A stretch of DNA of 64,000 nucleotides from the NCBI RefSeq assembly GCF_900095795.1, contig NZ_LT608328.1, positions 1,729,001 through 1,793,000 of the forward strand. Direction: 5' to 3'. Positions 54,381-63,090 of this stretch are shown here, one piece after another (the stretch's first letter is position 1; the number at the start of each line of letters is the position of its first letter). The notes beneath the pieces were generated by a model that was not told the DNA's origin, did not search any database, and saw only the letters and a list, made by a program, of their open reading frames with translations. This DNA is from Petrimonas mucosa. GTDB lineage: Bacteria > Bacteroidota > Bacteroidia > Bacteroidales > Dysgonomonadaceae. The position numbers and the translations under genes are program-made.

Positions 54381-55562
54381 ATGAAGAGTAAAATAGTTGT
54401 TGCATGCCTCTGCGCTCTTTCTTTTGTGGCCTGTAACGGCGGAAAGAGTAGAGCAGAGAAAACGGATGGTGTTGAAGGTACAGTTTTATCGCCATTAACA
54501 ACCGACCTGTTATTGCTGGTGGGTACCTACACCTCCGATGGAAGCAGTAAGGGAATCTATCTCTACAGTTTTGATGCAGCTACCGGGAAATCAGATTCAC
54601 TGAGCGTTGCCGGTACAGATAATCCATCCTACCTCACATTGAGTCCTGACGAGAAGTTTGTTTATGCTGTCGGGGAGAATGAGGAGAGTAACAGCGCTGC
54701 GGTTGCATTTGCCCTTGACAAGAGGAGTGGGGTACTCCGCTACCTGAATGCGAGCCAAACGGGAAGTCCCGGCCCCTGCTACATTGAGATTGACGAGGCA
54801 GGTAAAAGCGTACTGACAGCAAATTACACCGGTGGGAGCATCTCCTTGTTCCGGGTAAATGAGGACGGATCACTATCGGCTGCCGATGCGGTAATCCAGT
54901 TTAAGGGCTCCGGGCCCGATACGGTTCGCCAGAAGGCCCCTCACCTGCATAGCGTCCGCTATTCGCCTGATGGAAGATTCCTGTTCGCAACGGATCTGGG
55001 TACCGATAAGATTTATCGCTATAACGCCATCGGTTCGGTTTTCGAAGGTCAGCCGGTGATCTCGCAGTCGAGCCTGAAAGAGTTTTCTGCTCCCGCCGGA
55101 TCGGGACCGAGACATTTTGATTTTCATCCTTCCGGCAACTATCTTTATCTACTGGGCGAGATGTCTGGCGATGTGGTTGTTTACGATTACGATGGTGGTG
55201 AGCTCAATGAGAAGCAGGTCATTGCAACCGATTCGGTGGAAGGGCCCCGGGGAAGTGCCGATATACATGTTTCGCCGGACGGGAGATTCCTCTATGCTTC
55301 CAACCGGCTCATGGCGGACGGTATTGCCATCTTTTCGATTGACCGGGAGAACGGAACACTTACCCGCATCGGTTATCAATTAACCGGTAAACACCCCAGG
55401 AATTTTGTAATTACTCCGAATGGAAAATTTCTGCTGGCCGCCAGCCGTGATGAAAACAGGATTCAGGTCTTTGCCATCGACCCAGAGACCGGACTGCTCT
55501 CAGATACCCGGCAGGATATATATGTGGGCCGGCCGGTCTGTCTGAAATTTGCTGCCAGGTAA
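54381..55562 (+). CDS. Lactonase-family beta-propeller lipoprotein
   Basis: 393 residues with an SPII signal (SFVACNGG) and a seven-bladed propeller of the 6-phosphogluconolactonase (YbhE-type) family: LLVGTYTSDGSSKGIYLY, NPSYLTLSPDEKFVYAVGE, APHLHSVRYSPDGRFLFATDLG, GPRHFDFHPSGNYLYLLGE and HPRNFVITPNGKFLLAAS repeat at regular intervals. The lipoprotein signal places it outside the cytosol, which argues against a normal pentose-phosphate role; a sugar-lactone hydrolase is more likely. Confidence 0.88.
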   Translation: MKSKIVVACLCALSFVACNGGKSRAEKTDGVEGTVLSPLTTDLLLLVGTYTSDGSSKGIYLYSFDAATGKSDSLSVAGTDNPSYLTLSPDEKFVYAVGENEESNSAAVAFALDKRSGVLRYLNASQTGSPGPCYIEIDEAGKSVLTANYTGGSISLFRVNEDGSLSAADAVIQFKGSGPDTVRQKAPHLHSVRYSPDGRFLFATDLGTDKIYRYNAIGSVFEGQPVISQSSLKEFSAPAGSGPRHFDFHPSGNYLYLLGEMSGDVVVYDYDGGELNEKQVIATDSVEGPRGSADIHVSPDGRFLYASNRLMADGIAIFSIDRENGTLTRIGYQLTGKHPRNFVITPNGKFLLAASRDENRIQVFAIDPETGLLSDTRQDIYVGRPVCLKFAAR

Positions 55563-55579
55563 CGGCTGTGTTAAAGAGA

Positions 55580-55616
55580 TAAACCCTGAAAGTTCAGTAG
55601 CGACTTTCAGGGTTTA
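55580..55616. terminator. Bidirectional hairpin terminator
   Basis: A perfect 14-bp stem (TAAACCCTGAAAGT/ACTTTCAGGGTTTA) with a 9-nt loop between two convergent genes (stops at 55562 and 55637). No long T run, so strength uncertain. Confidence 0.7.
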
Positions 55617-55636
55617 TCATTGCAAGTTTTTCCAGC

Positions 55637-56071
55637 CTAGTTGTTGCGGCGTGGTCTCTGCCGTTGCTGCTGTTCACGTAAAGAGTCGAGCTTTTTCATC
55701 TTCTCCTTCCCTATGATCCGTTCCAGCTCTGCACGTTGCTCCTTCATCTCCTTCTCACGCAGGGCACGCATCTCTTCACGCTGTTTCTCCCTGTTTTGAG
55801 CCACTTGGCTACGCTGCTCGCGGAATTTGGCCATCTGTTCGGCCCGTTTTGCATCCTGTTTCTCCAGTAATGCTTTCACCTTTGCCGTTTGATCGGCTGT
55901 CAGCTCCAACTGCTTGGCCATCTGATCGGCCCGTTCCTTGGCACTCATTCTCATCTCCTGCCGTTGACGGCCATTGTCGTTACTCCTCTGATTTCTGGGT
56001 CTGTTCTGTGCCGAAGCCTGTAACCCGATCGCCAACATGGCAACCAACATAATCATCGCATACTTTTTCAT
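55637..56071 (-). CDS. Secreted DUF4890 protein (Spy/CpxP-like)
   Basis: 144 residues with a signal peptide (MIMLVAMLAIGLQASAQ). The rest is one highly charged helical region rich in R, E, Q and K: ERADQMAKQLELTADQTAKVKALLEKQDAKRAEQM, repeating like LTxxQ motifs of CpxP/Spy. DUF4890 members are common in Bacteroidota. Likely periplasmic chaperone-like or stress protein; function inferred from fold only. Confidence 0.82.
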   Translation of the reverse strand: MKKYAMIMLVAMLAIGLQASAQNRPRNQRSNDNGRQRQEMRMSAKERADQMAKQLELTADQTAKVKALLEKQDAKRAEQMAKFREQRSQVAQNREKQREEMRALREKEMKEQRAELERIIGKEKMKKLDSLREQQQRQRPRRNN

Positions 56072-56399
56072 ACTTCAAACTATTTTTAAAAAGTGTAATA
56101 AATTTGTATATCCTTCGCCGGTTTGACGCTTAAAGATAGTAAAATGTTTAATAGGAAAATTGTCGATTAACGATAATTTTACTGTGATAATCGGTATTAT
56201 ATCAATATATTATCAAAAAAATAGGTTGTTTGTGCGATCCATTCGGATGTTCGTCGATAAAATCTACCGATTTGTCTACACACTCGACAATTTTGCGAAT
56301 TTAAGTTTTTTTTGCAATATAGAGTTGCTATATGGAATCAACCGCTTTAATTTAGCGGCAAAAAACGGAACCAGTCAATAATTAATCAAAATAGTATTC

Positions 56400-57377
56400 A
56401 TGCAAATCAGAAAATTTACGCTGTTCTTTTCTCTGTCGTTGATCTTTTGTATAACAATCAATGCACAAAAATCGGGTAATCCTCTTTTCCCGGGGTGGTA
56501 TGCCGATCCTGAGGCAACGGTTTTTGGCGACAGATACTGGATCTATCCTACCTATTCGGCTCCCTACAACCAACAGGTCTTTCTGGACGCATTCTCCTCG
56601 CCCGACCTGGTAAACTGGACCAAACATCCCCGTGTTGTAGATACAACTGCAGTCAAGTGGGCAAAAATGGCCATGTGGGCACCCGCCATCGTGGAGAAGG
56701 AGGGATCATATTACCTCTTTTTCGCAGCCAACGATATTCAGAACAACGAAACTACCGGTGGTATTGGAGTGGCCGTATCTGATCGGCCCGAAGGTCCTTT
56801 CCGCGATTATTTGGGAAAGCCGTTGATCGATAAGTTTCATAACGGGGCACAGCCGATCGATCAATTTGTATTCAGGGATATTGATGGACAATATTATATG
56901 TATTATGGCGGATGGCGTCACTGTAACGTAGTGAAACTCAATGATGACTTTACCGGATTCGTCCCGTTTGACGACGGTACCCTCTTCAAGGAGATAACCC
57001 CGGAAGGGTATGTTGAGGGTTCCGTAATGTTTATCCGCAACGGGAAATACTATTTTATGTGGTCGGAAGGGGGATGGACCGGACCCGATTACCGGGTGGC
57101 CTATGGTATAGCCGACTCACCACTGGGACCATTCGAGCGGCTGGGTACCGTATTGCAGCAGGACGGCCGTATTGCAAACGGAGCCGGCCACAATTCGGTT
57201 ATAAATGTACCGGGTACCGACGAGTGGTACATTGTATACCATCGTCGCCCGTTGACCGAAAGAGATGGGAATTCCCGCATGACCTGCATCGAGAAACTGG
57301 AGTTCGACGATGAGGGAAAAATCGTACCTGTTGTAATGACACACGAGGGTGTGGAGGCACGACCTTTAAAACGGTGA
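56400..57377 (+). CDS. Glycoside hydrolase family 43 protein
   Basis: A 325-residue five-bladed propeller with a signal peptide (FFSLSLIFCITINAQ). Catalytic residues typical of the family: Asp in GWYADPEATVFG (about residue 40), an Asp near QPIDQFVFRD and Glu in GYVEGSVMFIRNG. Probably an arabinofuranosidase or xylosidase on plant or host glycans; exact substrate unknown. AT-rich upstream (56100-56399) holds no gene; free-standing, convergent with DUF368. Confidence 0.9.
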   Translation: MQIRKFTLFFSLSLIFCITINAQKSGNPLFPGWYADPEATVFGDRYWIYPTYSAPYNQQVFLDAFSSPDLVNWTKHPRVVDTTAVKWAKMAMWAPAIVEKEGSYYLFFAANDIQNNETTGGIGVAVSDRPEGPFRDYLGKPLIDKFHNGAQPIDQFVFRDIDGQYYMYYGGWRHCNVVKLNDDFTGFVPFDDGTLFKEITPEGYVEGSVMFIRNGKYYFMWSEGGWTGPDYRVAYGIADSPLGPFERLGTVLQQDGRIANGAGHNSVINVPGTDEWYIVYHRRPLTERDGNSRMTCIEKLEFDDEGKIVPVVMTHEGVEARPLKR

Positions 57378-57387
57378 ACATACAGCG

Positions 57388-58338
57388 TTAAAAGATCTCC
57401 TCTCTCGGATACTTCTCTTCGAGTTTGCTGAAAAGGTAAGAGGCGATGGTTCCTGCAACAAAGAGTACCAGGCAGAAGAGCAATGCACCTGCTGTGCTTA
57501 ACCCTGCCACACTCAGCTGGTCGGGCTGAAATGCGGGCATGACAACGGTGGGAAAGATTGCCAATGATGAGCCGATAACCAGGCCGAGGATAAAGTGATA
57601 CATCCCCGAGTAGTATTTCTTGAAAAGGTGTGCCGCCAGTTTCGAGAAGAGAATCACGCAGAGAGCAAATCCAACTATCAGGGGAATGATTACCGCAAAA
57701 TCGAAATCTTTGATCCCGGTGGCCATTTTGTCGTACATCCCGAAGTAGATCAGGAAATTGGAGGGGCTTAGTCCGGGAACAATCAACCCCAGTCCCATCA
57801 GCAATCCCGATGCAAGCCAGGAGAGAATGTTGGGATCGACCTCAGTCAACTGTTTGCCTCCGGCGAGCATTAGGGCAAAGATTCCAACTGCAGAGAGTAT
57901 CAGTACGATAAAATCGCGACTCTTGCGACCCTCTTTTCCGGCGGTTCTATAGAGTGACGGAAATGTTCCTGCTACAAATCCCACAAAGAGGCAGACAAAC
58001 TGTGCAGCATATTTCCCGAATGCCTTTTCCACCACTACCGCAAAAAGTACGATACCAATCGCGGCTCCGATTGCAAACGGGAGGAAAAAAAGCAGATTTT
58101 TCAGGAACCTCTCCTTCAGGTTGGCAAGGAACCTGATCAGCGGATCGTACATGCCGACAATAACAGCCAACACGCCGCCCGATAACCCGGGCAGGATAAA
58201 CCCTATCCCCACTATGATTCCTTTGATTAGCCTTATAAGCCAATCGGTTAATGGGTTCAGTCGGCGGGTCTCCATATCCCCTGATTTCATCTCCTTGTTC
58301 CTGTTATTCTCCATATTCATCTTTTTTCTGAAGGGCAA
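57388..58338 (-). CDS. DUF368 membrane protein
   Basis: 316 residues with about eight membrane helices after a hydrophilic 30-residue leader: IKGIIVGIGFILPGLSGGVLAVIVGMYDPLI is the hallmark PGxSGG block, repeated as GLGLIVPGLSPSNFLIYFGMY. Recent work links DUF368 proteins to undecaprenyl-phosphate recycling (flippase). A shorter start at 58314 (MENNRN) is possible. Confidence 0.9.
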   Translation of the reverse strand: MPFRKKMNMENNRNKEMKSGDMETRRLNPLTDWLIRLIKGIIVGIGFILPGLSGGVLAVIVGMYDPLIRFLANLKERFLKNLLFFLPFAIGAAIGIVLFAVVVEKAFGKYAAQFVCLFVGFVAGTFPSLYRTAGKEGRKSRDFIVLILSAVGIFALMLAGGKQLTEVDPNILSWLASGLLMGLGLIVPGLSPSNFLIYFGMYDKMATGIKDFDFAVIIPLIVGFALCVILFSKLAAHLFKKYYSGMYHFILGLVIGSSLAIFPTVVMPAFQPDQLSVAGLSTAGALLFCLVLFVAGTIASYLFSKLEEKYPREEIF

Positions 58339-58408
58339 AATTACAACTATTTTTTATGAGAATTGTCGGTTACAGTAGACTTTCAGACATTGCAACAGCA
58401 TTCGGATA

Positions 58409-59071
58409 CTAATAATAGCGGTGAACGATATCGATTGCCGGCGATTTAGACAAGTCCGCGGGATTGGTCCCGGGTTTTCCCTCAGGAATCTCCAGTTGCA
58501 ACCCGGCAAAATGTCGTTTCCAGTATGCCTCCGTCTCTCCGGTCTCCCTGTTTTTGAATGTCATTGCAATTGGGGGGAAAATCGGATTCTCAAGGGAATC
58601 GAGATATGAAAAGCGCACAAGTTCCGAGCAGTAATAGTCATCGTTTTCCTCATCAAATGCATAGTCATATGGTCTGCCCAGTTGATTTGCGGCCCGCTCA
58701 ACGGCGCGAGGTACAAGGTATTGATATTCGGGCTTTAACCTCCCCACTGCGATCAGTGGTTTCCCTTCCACTTTTTCTGCCTTCTGCATAAATTCGTATA
58801 AAAGTGTCTGGATAACTCCTCCCGAAGGGGTAGCCTCAATAACGTAAACATCTTTTTCTACAAATCTTACAATCCCAACGTGAGAGTAGGGTATGTCGCC
58901 TTTTTTCGATGTGCTGCCCTTGATGGCCTTGGTCTGCTCCGATTGGCTTTTACCAACTACAAAAAGCAGATCACCCTCTTTCAGTTCCGAGAAGTTGCTT
59001 GAGGTATTACATGAGTGGGACAGTAGAGCCAGAGAGCAGAAAAATAGAATAATTGATCTCGTTGAAAGCAT
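58409..59071 (-). CDS. YiiX/permuted NlpC/P60-like lipoprotein
   Basis: 220 residues from ATG 59071 with an SPII signal (LALLSHSCNTS). Permuted papain-like core: LKEGDLLFVVG, then YSHVGIVRFV (His), and DDYYCSELVRFSY with the catalytic Cys. YiiX-like enzymes cleave amide or ester bonds near the cell wall. The open frame upstream to 59200 adds no signal sequence, so 59071 is preferred. Confidence 0.85.
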   Translation of the reverse strand: MLSTRSIILFFCSLALLSHSCNTSSNFSELKEGDLLFVVGKSQSEQTKAIKGSTSKKGDIPYSHVGIVRFVEKDVYVIEATPSGGVIQTLLYEFMQKAEKVEGKPLIAVGRLKPEYQYLVPRAVERAANQLGRPYDYAFDEENDDYYCSELVRFSYLDSLENPIFPPIAMTFKNRETGETEAYWKRHFAGLQLEIPEGKPGTNPADLSKSPAIDIVHRYY

Positions 59072-59440
59072 CTTTATGAATGAATTAAGTCTCGCAATGA
59101 TATCTTGTTGTTGCAGTACACGGTGCGACTGCGACAAGGGATGGTTGCGAGAGATGAAAAAATCAGGGTGCAAATATAGGGGAATGTCGTCTTTACACAA
59201 AACAGATGGCTGGGATTAAAGCAAATATTTCAAAAAGACGGAAGGGGTCAACCGATTAAAATGTTGAACATTAGTTTATTAGTATTCTCTTTTTTTGTTG
59301 TTTTTGCAAAAAAGAACTTTCATCAACTTTATAAATCTTAATTTTTTTGTAACCTGGAATGATCACTTTCTTGGTTTTAGAATCGTAACTTTGTGACTCA
59401 AACCGCAAAATATACGGACTGACCGGCAATATAAAGGGGC

Positions 59441-59584
59441 AGAATTCTGGTTGTTGACGACGAAAAGGATATTTGCGACATATTGCAGTTCAATCTGGAG
59501 AATGAGGGGTGTGAGGTGGATCTTGCCAATTCGGCGGAAGAGGCGCTCTTGTCTCTATCTCTTCAGACGGGCTGCAAAAGTTAA
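59441..59584 (+). pseudogene. Response-regulator receiver-domain fragment
   Basis: 48 codons reading RILVVDDEKDICDILQFNL, then an N-E-G-C-E-V-D-L stretch and NSAEEALLSL. This is the first third of a receiver domain with the DD pair but no phosphorylation Asp further on. No ATG precedes it and it stops at 59584. A TAACTTTG -7 box lies at 59386-59393. A remnant of an OmpR-type regulator gene upstream of the pdh operon. The rest of 59201-59440 shows no gene. Confidence 0.7.
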
Positions 59585-59599
59585 ATAAACAAAACTGTT

Positions 59600-59630
59600 T
59601 TGTAATTTAAACCAATTCTAAATAACTTTG
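59600..59630 (+). promoter_or_regulatory. Promoter of the pyruvate dehydrogenase operon
   Basis: TTG at 59600-59602, 20 nt, then TAACTTTG at 59623-59630, a full consensus match. The 5' leader is about 150 nt. Confidence 0.75.
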
Positions 59631-59789
59631 CGGCAAAATCACAGCTTCCTGTTTACGATCAACTCGCTTTATTGACGATAAAAAAAAGAGATATGATAAA
59701 CAATTGTCAATCAAGAGATGTTATTGTAACTGATCTGTATTGGTTTTACAGTGTGGGTTGATCCAACAACACAACAGAACATATATATT

Positions 59790-60785
59790 ATGGCAAAAAC
59801 AAAAAAATCAACAGCTAAACAAGAGATTCCCAAGGAGAAATTGCTGCACATGTACAAGTTGATGTGCGATATCCGTAACTTCGATGAGAAGGTCAATTAC
59901 ATGGTCAAGCGGGGCATGGTTCCCGGGATGACCCATTTTTCGGTGGGGGAGGAAGCTGCCAACGTGGGAGCTATTGCGGCCCTGACGGAGGGTGATCTGA
60001 TTACTTCAAATCATCGCGGACATGGACAGGCCATCGCCATGGAGATAGACCTGAACGAGATGATGGCAGAAATTATGGGCAAGGCTACAGGTACCTGCAA
60101 AGGTAAAGGTGGTTCGATGCATATTGCTGACTTGGACAAGGGGAATCTGGGAGCCAACGGAATCGTGGGTGGCGGAATGGGCATGGCGATTGGCGCGGCC
60201 CTTACACAACAGATGAAGAAGACCGGAAAGATCGTGATGTGCTGTTTCGGTGACGGCGCCGTGAACGAAGGCACTTTCCACGAAACAATGAATATGGCTT
60301 CTATCTGGAAGTTGCCGGTAATCTTCTATTCCATCAATAACTTCTATGGGATCAGTACCCCGATCTCGAGTGTAATCAACGTCGATTACAATTATCAGCG
60401 CGCTTCTGCCTACGGCGTACCTGGTCATTTTATCGAAGATGGGAACGACCTGATGGCTGTCTATAACAAATTTGTTGAGTTGGTGGATTATGTACGTAAT
60501 GGAAACGGACCGGTTCTGGTTGAATCACTTACCTATCGCTGGTACGGACACTCTACCTCCGATCCAGGTAAATACCGTACCAAACAGGAAGTTGACGAGT
60601 GGAAGAAAAAGGATCCGATACTGAAACAGAAGAGGTATCTGATCGATAACAACCTGGCAACCGAAGAGGAACTCAACGAGATCGACCGCAAATCGCTTGA
60701 GTCGGTTGAGGCTTCAGTGAAATTTGCGCTGGAGAGCCCTGAACCAACCCTGGAATCGGCATTTGAAGATATTTTTGCAGATTAA
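59790..60785 (+). CDS. pdhA: Pyruvate dehydrogenase E1 alpha
   Basis: 331 residues from ATG 59790 (MAKTKKSTAKQE). Thiamine-diphosphate-binding motif GDGAVNEGTFHE...INN (about residues 152-182). Partner GMTHFSVGEEA and HRGHGQAIA blocks. With E1 beta it decarboxylates pyruvate, or a related 2-oxo acid such as acetoin. First of four genes for E1a, E1b, E2 and E3; 107 bp before E1 beta. The complex could also be acetoin dehydrogenase. Confidence 0.92.
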   Translation: MAKTKKSTAKQEIPKEKLLHMYKLMCDIRNFDEKVNYMVKRGMVPGMTHFSVGEEAANVGAIAALTEGDLITSNHRGHGQAIAMEIDLNEMMAEIMGKATGTCKGKGGSMHIADLDKGNLGANGIVGGGMGMAIGAALTQQMKKTGKIVMCCFGDGAVNEGTFHETMNMASIWKLPVIFYSINNFYGISTPISSVINVDYNYQRASAYGVPGHFIEDGNDLMAVYNKFVELVDYVRNGNGPVLVESLTYRWYGHSTSDPGKYRTKQEVDEWKKKDPILKQKRYLIDNNLATEEELNEIDRKSLESVEASVKFALESPEPTLESAFEDIFAD

Positions 60786-60892
60786 TTAAAGGCAGCGGGC
60801 AACTGCCGTGGTATCATACCAGACCTCGTGTTGCCGACACAAAGCCCGGTGCAAATCCTATTACAAACAGAAAACATACAATACAACATACA

Positions 60893-61894
60893 ATGAGTAG
60901 CGAAACAAAAGTAATGTCTGTAAGAGACGCCATTATTTTGGCAATGTCCGAAGAGATGCGACGAGACGAAAACGTGTTTCTTATGGGCGAAGACGTGGGT
61001 ATTTTCGGTGGCGATTTTGGAACATCGGTTGGAATGCTTGAGGAGTTCGGCAAGGAGCGTGTTCGCGACACACCGATCTCTGAAAATGCTATCTCCGGTT
61101 GCGCCATCGGTGCAGCGATGACGGGCCTGCGACCTATCGTTGACGTGACTTTTATGGACTTTATTGTTTATATGATGGACAATATAGTGAATCAGGCGGC
61201 TAAAGCCCGATATATGTTTGGCGGAAAAGGACAGGTTCCTGTCGTGTTCCGCTGTGCGGCAGGATCGGGTGTGGGCGCCGCTGCGCAGCACTCGCAGTCG
61301 CTCGAGGCCTGGTTTACTCATATTCCGGGGCTAAAGGTTGTTGCTCCGGGTACACCTGCCGATGTTAAGGGAATACTTAAATCCGCTATCAGGGACAATA
61401 ACACTGTTATTTTCCTTGAGTATAAAGCGCAATTCAACATGAAAGGAGAAGTACCTCTCGACCCGGAATTTACCATTCCGTTGGGTAAGGCTGACCTTAA
61501 ACGGGAGGGAAAAGACGTAACTGTTGTTACGTATGGAAGAATGCTCGAACGCGTATTGCAGGCAGCCGATGAAGTGCTGGAGGCTGAAGGCGTAAGCGTT
61601 GAAGTGGTTGATTTGAGAACATTGATGCCACTTGACAAAGAGGCCATTCTTAATTCGGTGAAGAAAACCGGTCGCGTGCTGCTCGTCAACGATGCACACA
61701 AGACCGGTGGATTCATCGGTGAAATTGCCGCCATGATTGCTGAAAGCGATGCCTTTGACTTTCTGGACAACCGCATTCTGCGATTGGCGGCAGAAGACGT
61801 TCCTGTTCCTTACAACGCTAAACTCGAAGCAGCTATGCTGCCCAGTGTTGAAAGGATTAAAAAATACATCCTCAAATTGGTTAATAAAAGGTAG
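60893..61894 (+). CDS. pdhB: Pyruvate dehydrogenase E1 beta
   Basis: 333 residues. MGEDVGIFGGDFGTS, FRCAAGSGVGAAAQHSQSLEAWF and GRVLLVNDAHKTGGFIGEIAA are the transketolase-like blocks that complete the E1 active site. Complete and of typical length. 45 bp ahead of E2. Confidence 0.93.
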   Translation: MSSETKVMSVRDAIILAMSEEMRRDENVFLMGEDVGIFGGDFGTSVGMLEEFGKERVRDTPISENAISGCAIGAAMTGLRPIVDVTFMDFIVYMMDNIVNQAAKARYMFGGKGQVPVVFRCAAGSGVGAAAQHSQSLEAWFTHIPGLKVVAPGTPADVKGILKSAIRDNNTVIFLEYKAQFNMKGEVPLDPEFTIPLGKADLKREGKDVTVVTYGRMLERVLQAADEVLEAEGVSVEVVDLRTLMPLDKEAILNSVKKTGRVLLVNDAHKTGGFIGEIAAMIAESDAFDFLDNRILRLAAEDVPVPYNAKLEAAMLPSVERIKKYILKLVNKR

Positions 61895-61939
61895 TTCGGC
61901 GTTGCGTTTCGAATTGCCAACGAACTACTGCTTAAGTTT

Positions 61940-63049
61940 ATGGAAGAAAGACAATTAGTAAGGGCAACCCCTGCGGCGAGATTGCTGGCCAGACGGATGA
62001 ATGTGTTGCTGACGAATGTGACCGGGACAGGTTACAAGGGACGGATTCATAAAGAGGATGTTGCCGGATGGAATTTCCAGGGCAAGACTCATGTTTCGCC
62101 GCTTGCACGTAGAATTGCCGAGGAACACAACATCGACCTGAAGGGTGTCAGGGGCACCGGACACAACGGTAAAATCATGAAGGATGATGTGCTGTTACTG
62201 ATCTCCGATCCCGTACTGAAAGCACGGCTTACGCGTGATTCTTTTGCCGAGGCTACGGCAGCGCCGAAAATCCAGACTGGAATCAGCAAGCAGCTACAGA
62301 TAGTACAGACCGAACCGAAGCCTGGTCAGCCGGCCAGGGTTGAAGAGGCCACAGCCTCGGAGACCGTTCCCTTGACCATGATGCGTAAAGTGATAGCCAA
62401 GCGGATGTCGGAAAGCTATTTCTCGATCCCTTCGTTTATCCAGACTTGGGAAATCGATATGACCGAACTGCTTGATCTGCGCAAACGGCTATTGGAACCG
62501 ATAAAGGAGAAAACCGGCAAGAAACTGACCGTCACCGATCTGATCTCGTTTGCCGTGGTGAAGACACTGATGAAGCACAAGTATATCAATGCGAGTTTGA
62601 ATAGCGAGGTTACGGAAATCACTTTCCACAACTACGTGAACCTGGGAATGGCCGTAGGGATGGATGAGGGATTGCTGGTACCGGTAGTGAAGAATGCCGA
62701 CAAAATGTCGCTCAGTGAACTGGTCGTCTCGCTGAAGGATCTCACCGAACGGACTCTCAACAAGAAACTGTTGCCCGACGAGCAGACCGGCAGCACCTTT
62801 ACCATCAGTAATCTGGGCATGTATGGTGTGGAGCATTTCACGGCGATCATCAATCAGCCCAATGCTGCTATCTTGAGTGTTTCATCTACAAAGGAGACGC
62901 TAGTGGTACGTAACGGGGAAGCGGTAATCCGCCCGATAATGAAGGTAAGCCTCACAAGCGATCACCGGATCATCGACGGACTGACGGCAGCCAAATTCAT
63001 GACCGATCTGAAGCAATTGCTTGAGAATCCGCTCTCACTATTAATATAA
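61940..63049 (+). CDS. pdhC: Dihydrolipoamide acyltransferase E2 without lipoyl domain
   Basis: 369 residues. Two peripheral-subunit-binding domains follow each other: RATPAARLLARR...GRIHKEDV (about 8-41) and HVSPLARRIAEE...GKIMKDDV (about 51-86). A linker (about 88-140) leads to the catalytic acyltransferase domain with SDHRIIDGLTAAKF (His, about residue 340). No lipoyl domain: the protein starts directly with the first binding domain and only 45 bp separate it from E1 beta. Normal E2 proteins carry one to three lipoyl domains. The next gene, E3, has one at its own N-terminus, so the swinging arm seems to have moved. Confidence 0.93.
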   Translation: MEERQLVRATPAARLLARRMNVLLTNVTGTGYKGRIHKEDVAGWNFQGKTHVSPLARRIAEEHNIDLKGVRGTGHNGKIMKDDVLLLISDPVLKARLTRDSFAEATAAPKIQTGISKQLQIVQTEPKPGQPARVEEATASETVPLTMMRKVIAKRMSESYFSIPSFIQTWEIDMTELLDLRKRLLEPIKEKTGKKLTVTDLISFAVVKTLMKHKYINASLNSEVTEITFHNYVNLGMAVGMDEGLLVPVVKNADKMSLSELVVSLKDLTERTLNKKLLPDEQTGSTFTISNLGMYGVEHFTAIINQPNAAILSVSSTKETLVVRNGEAVIRPIMKVSLTSDHRIIDGLTAAKFMTDLKQLLENPLSLLI

Positions 63050-63090
63050 AGTTGATGTCTACTCAAAACTTATAACTCACAACTCAGAAC

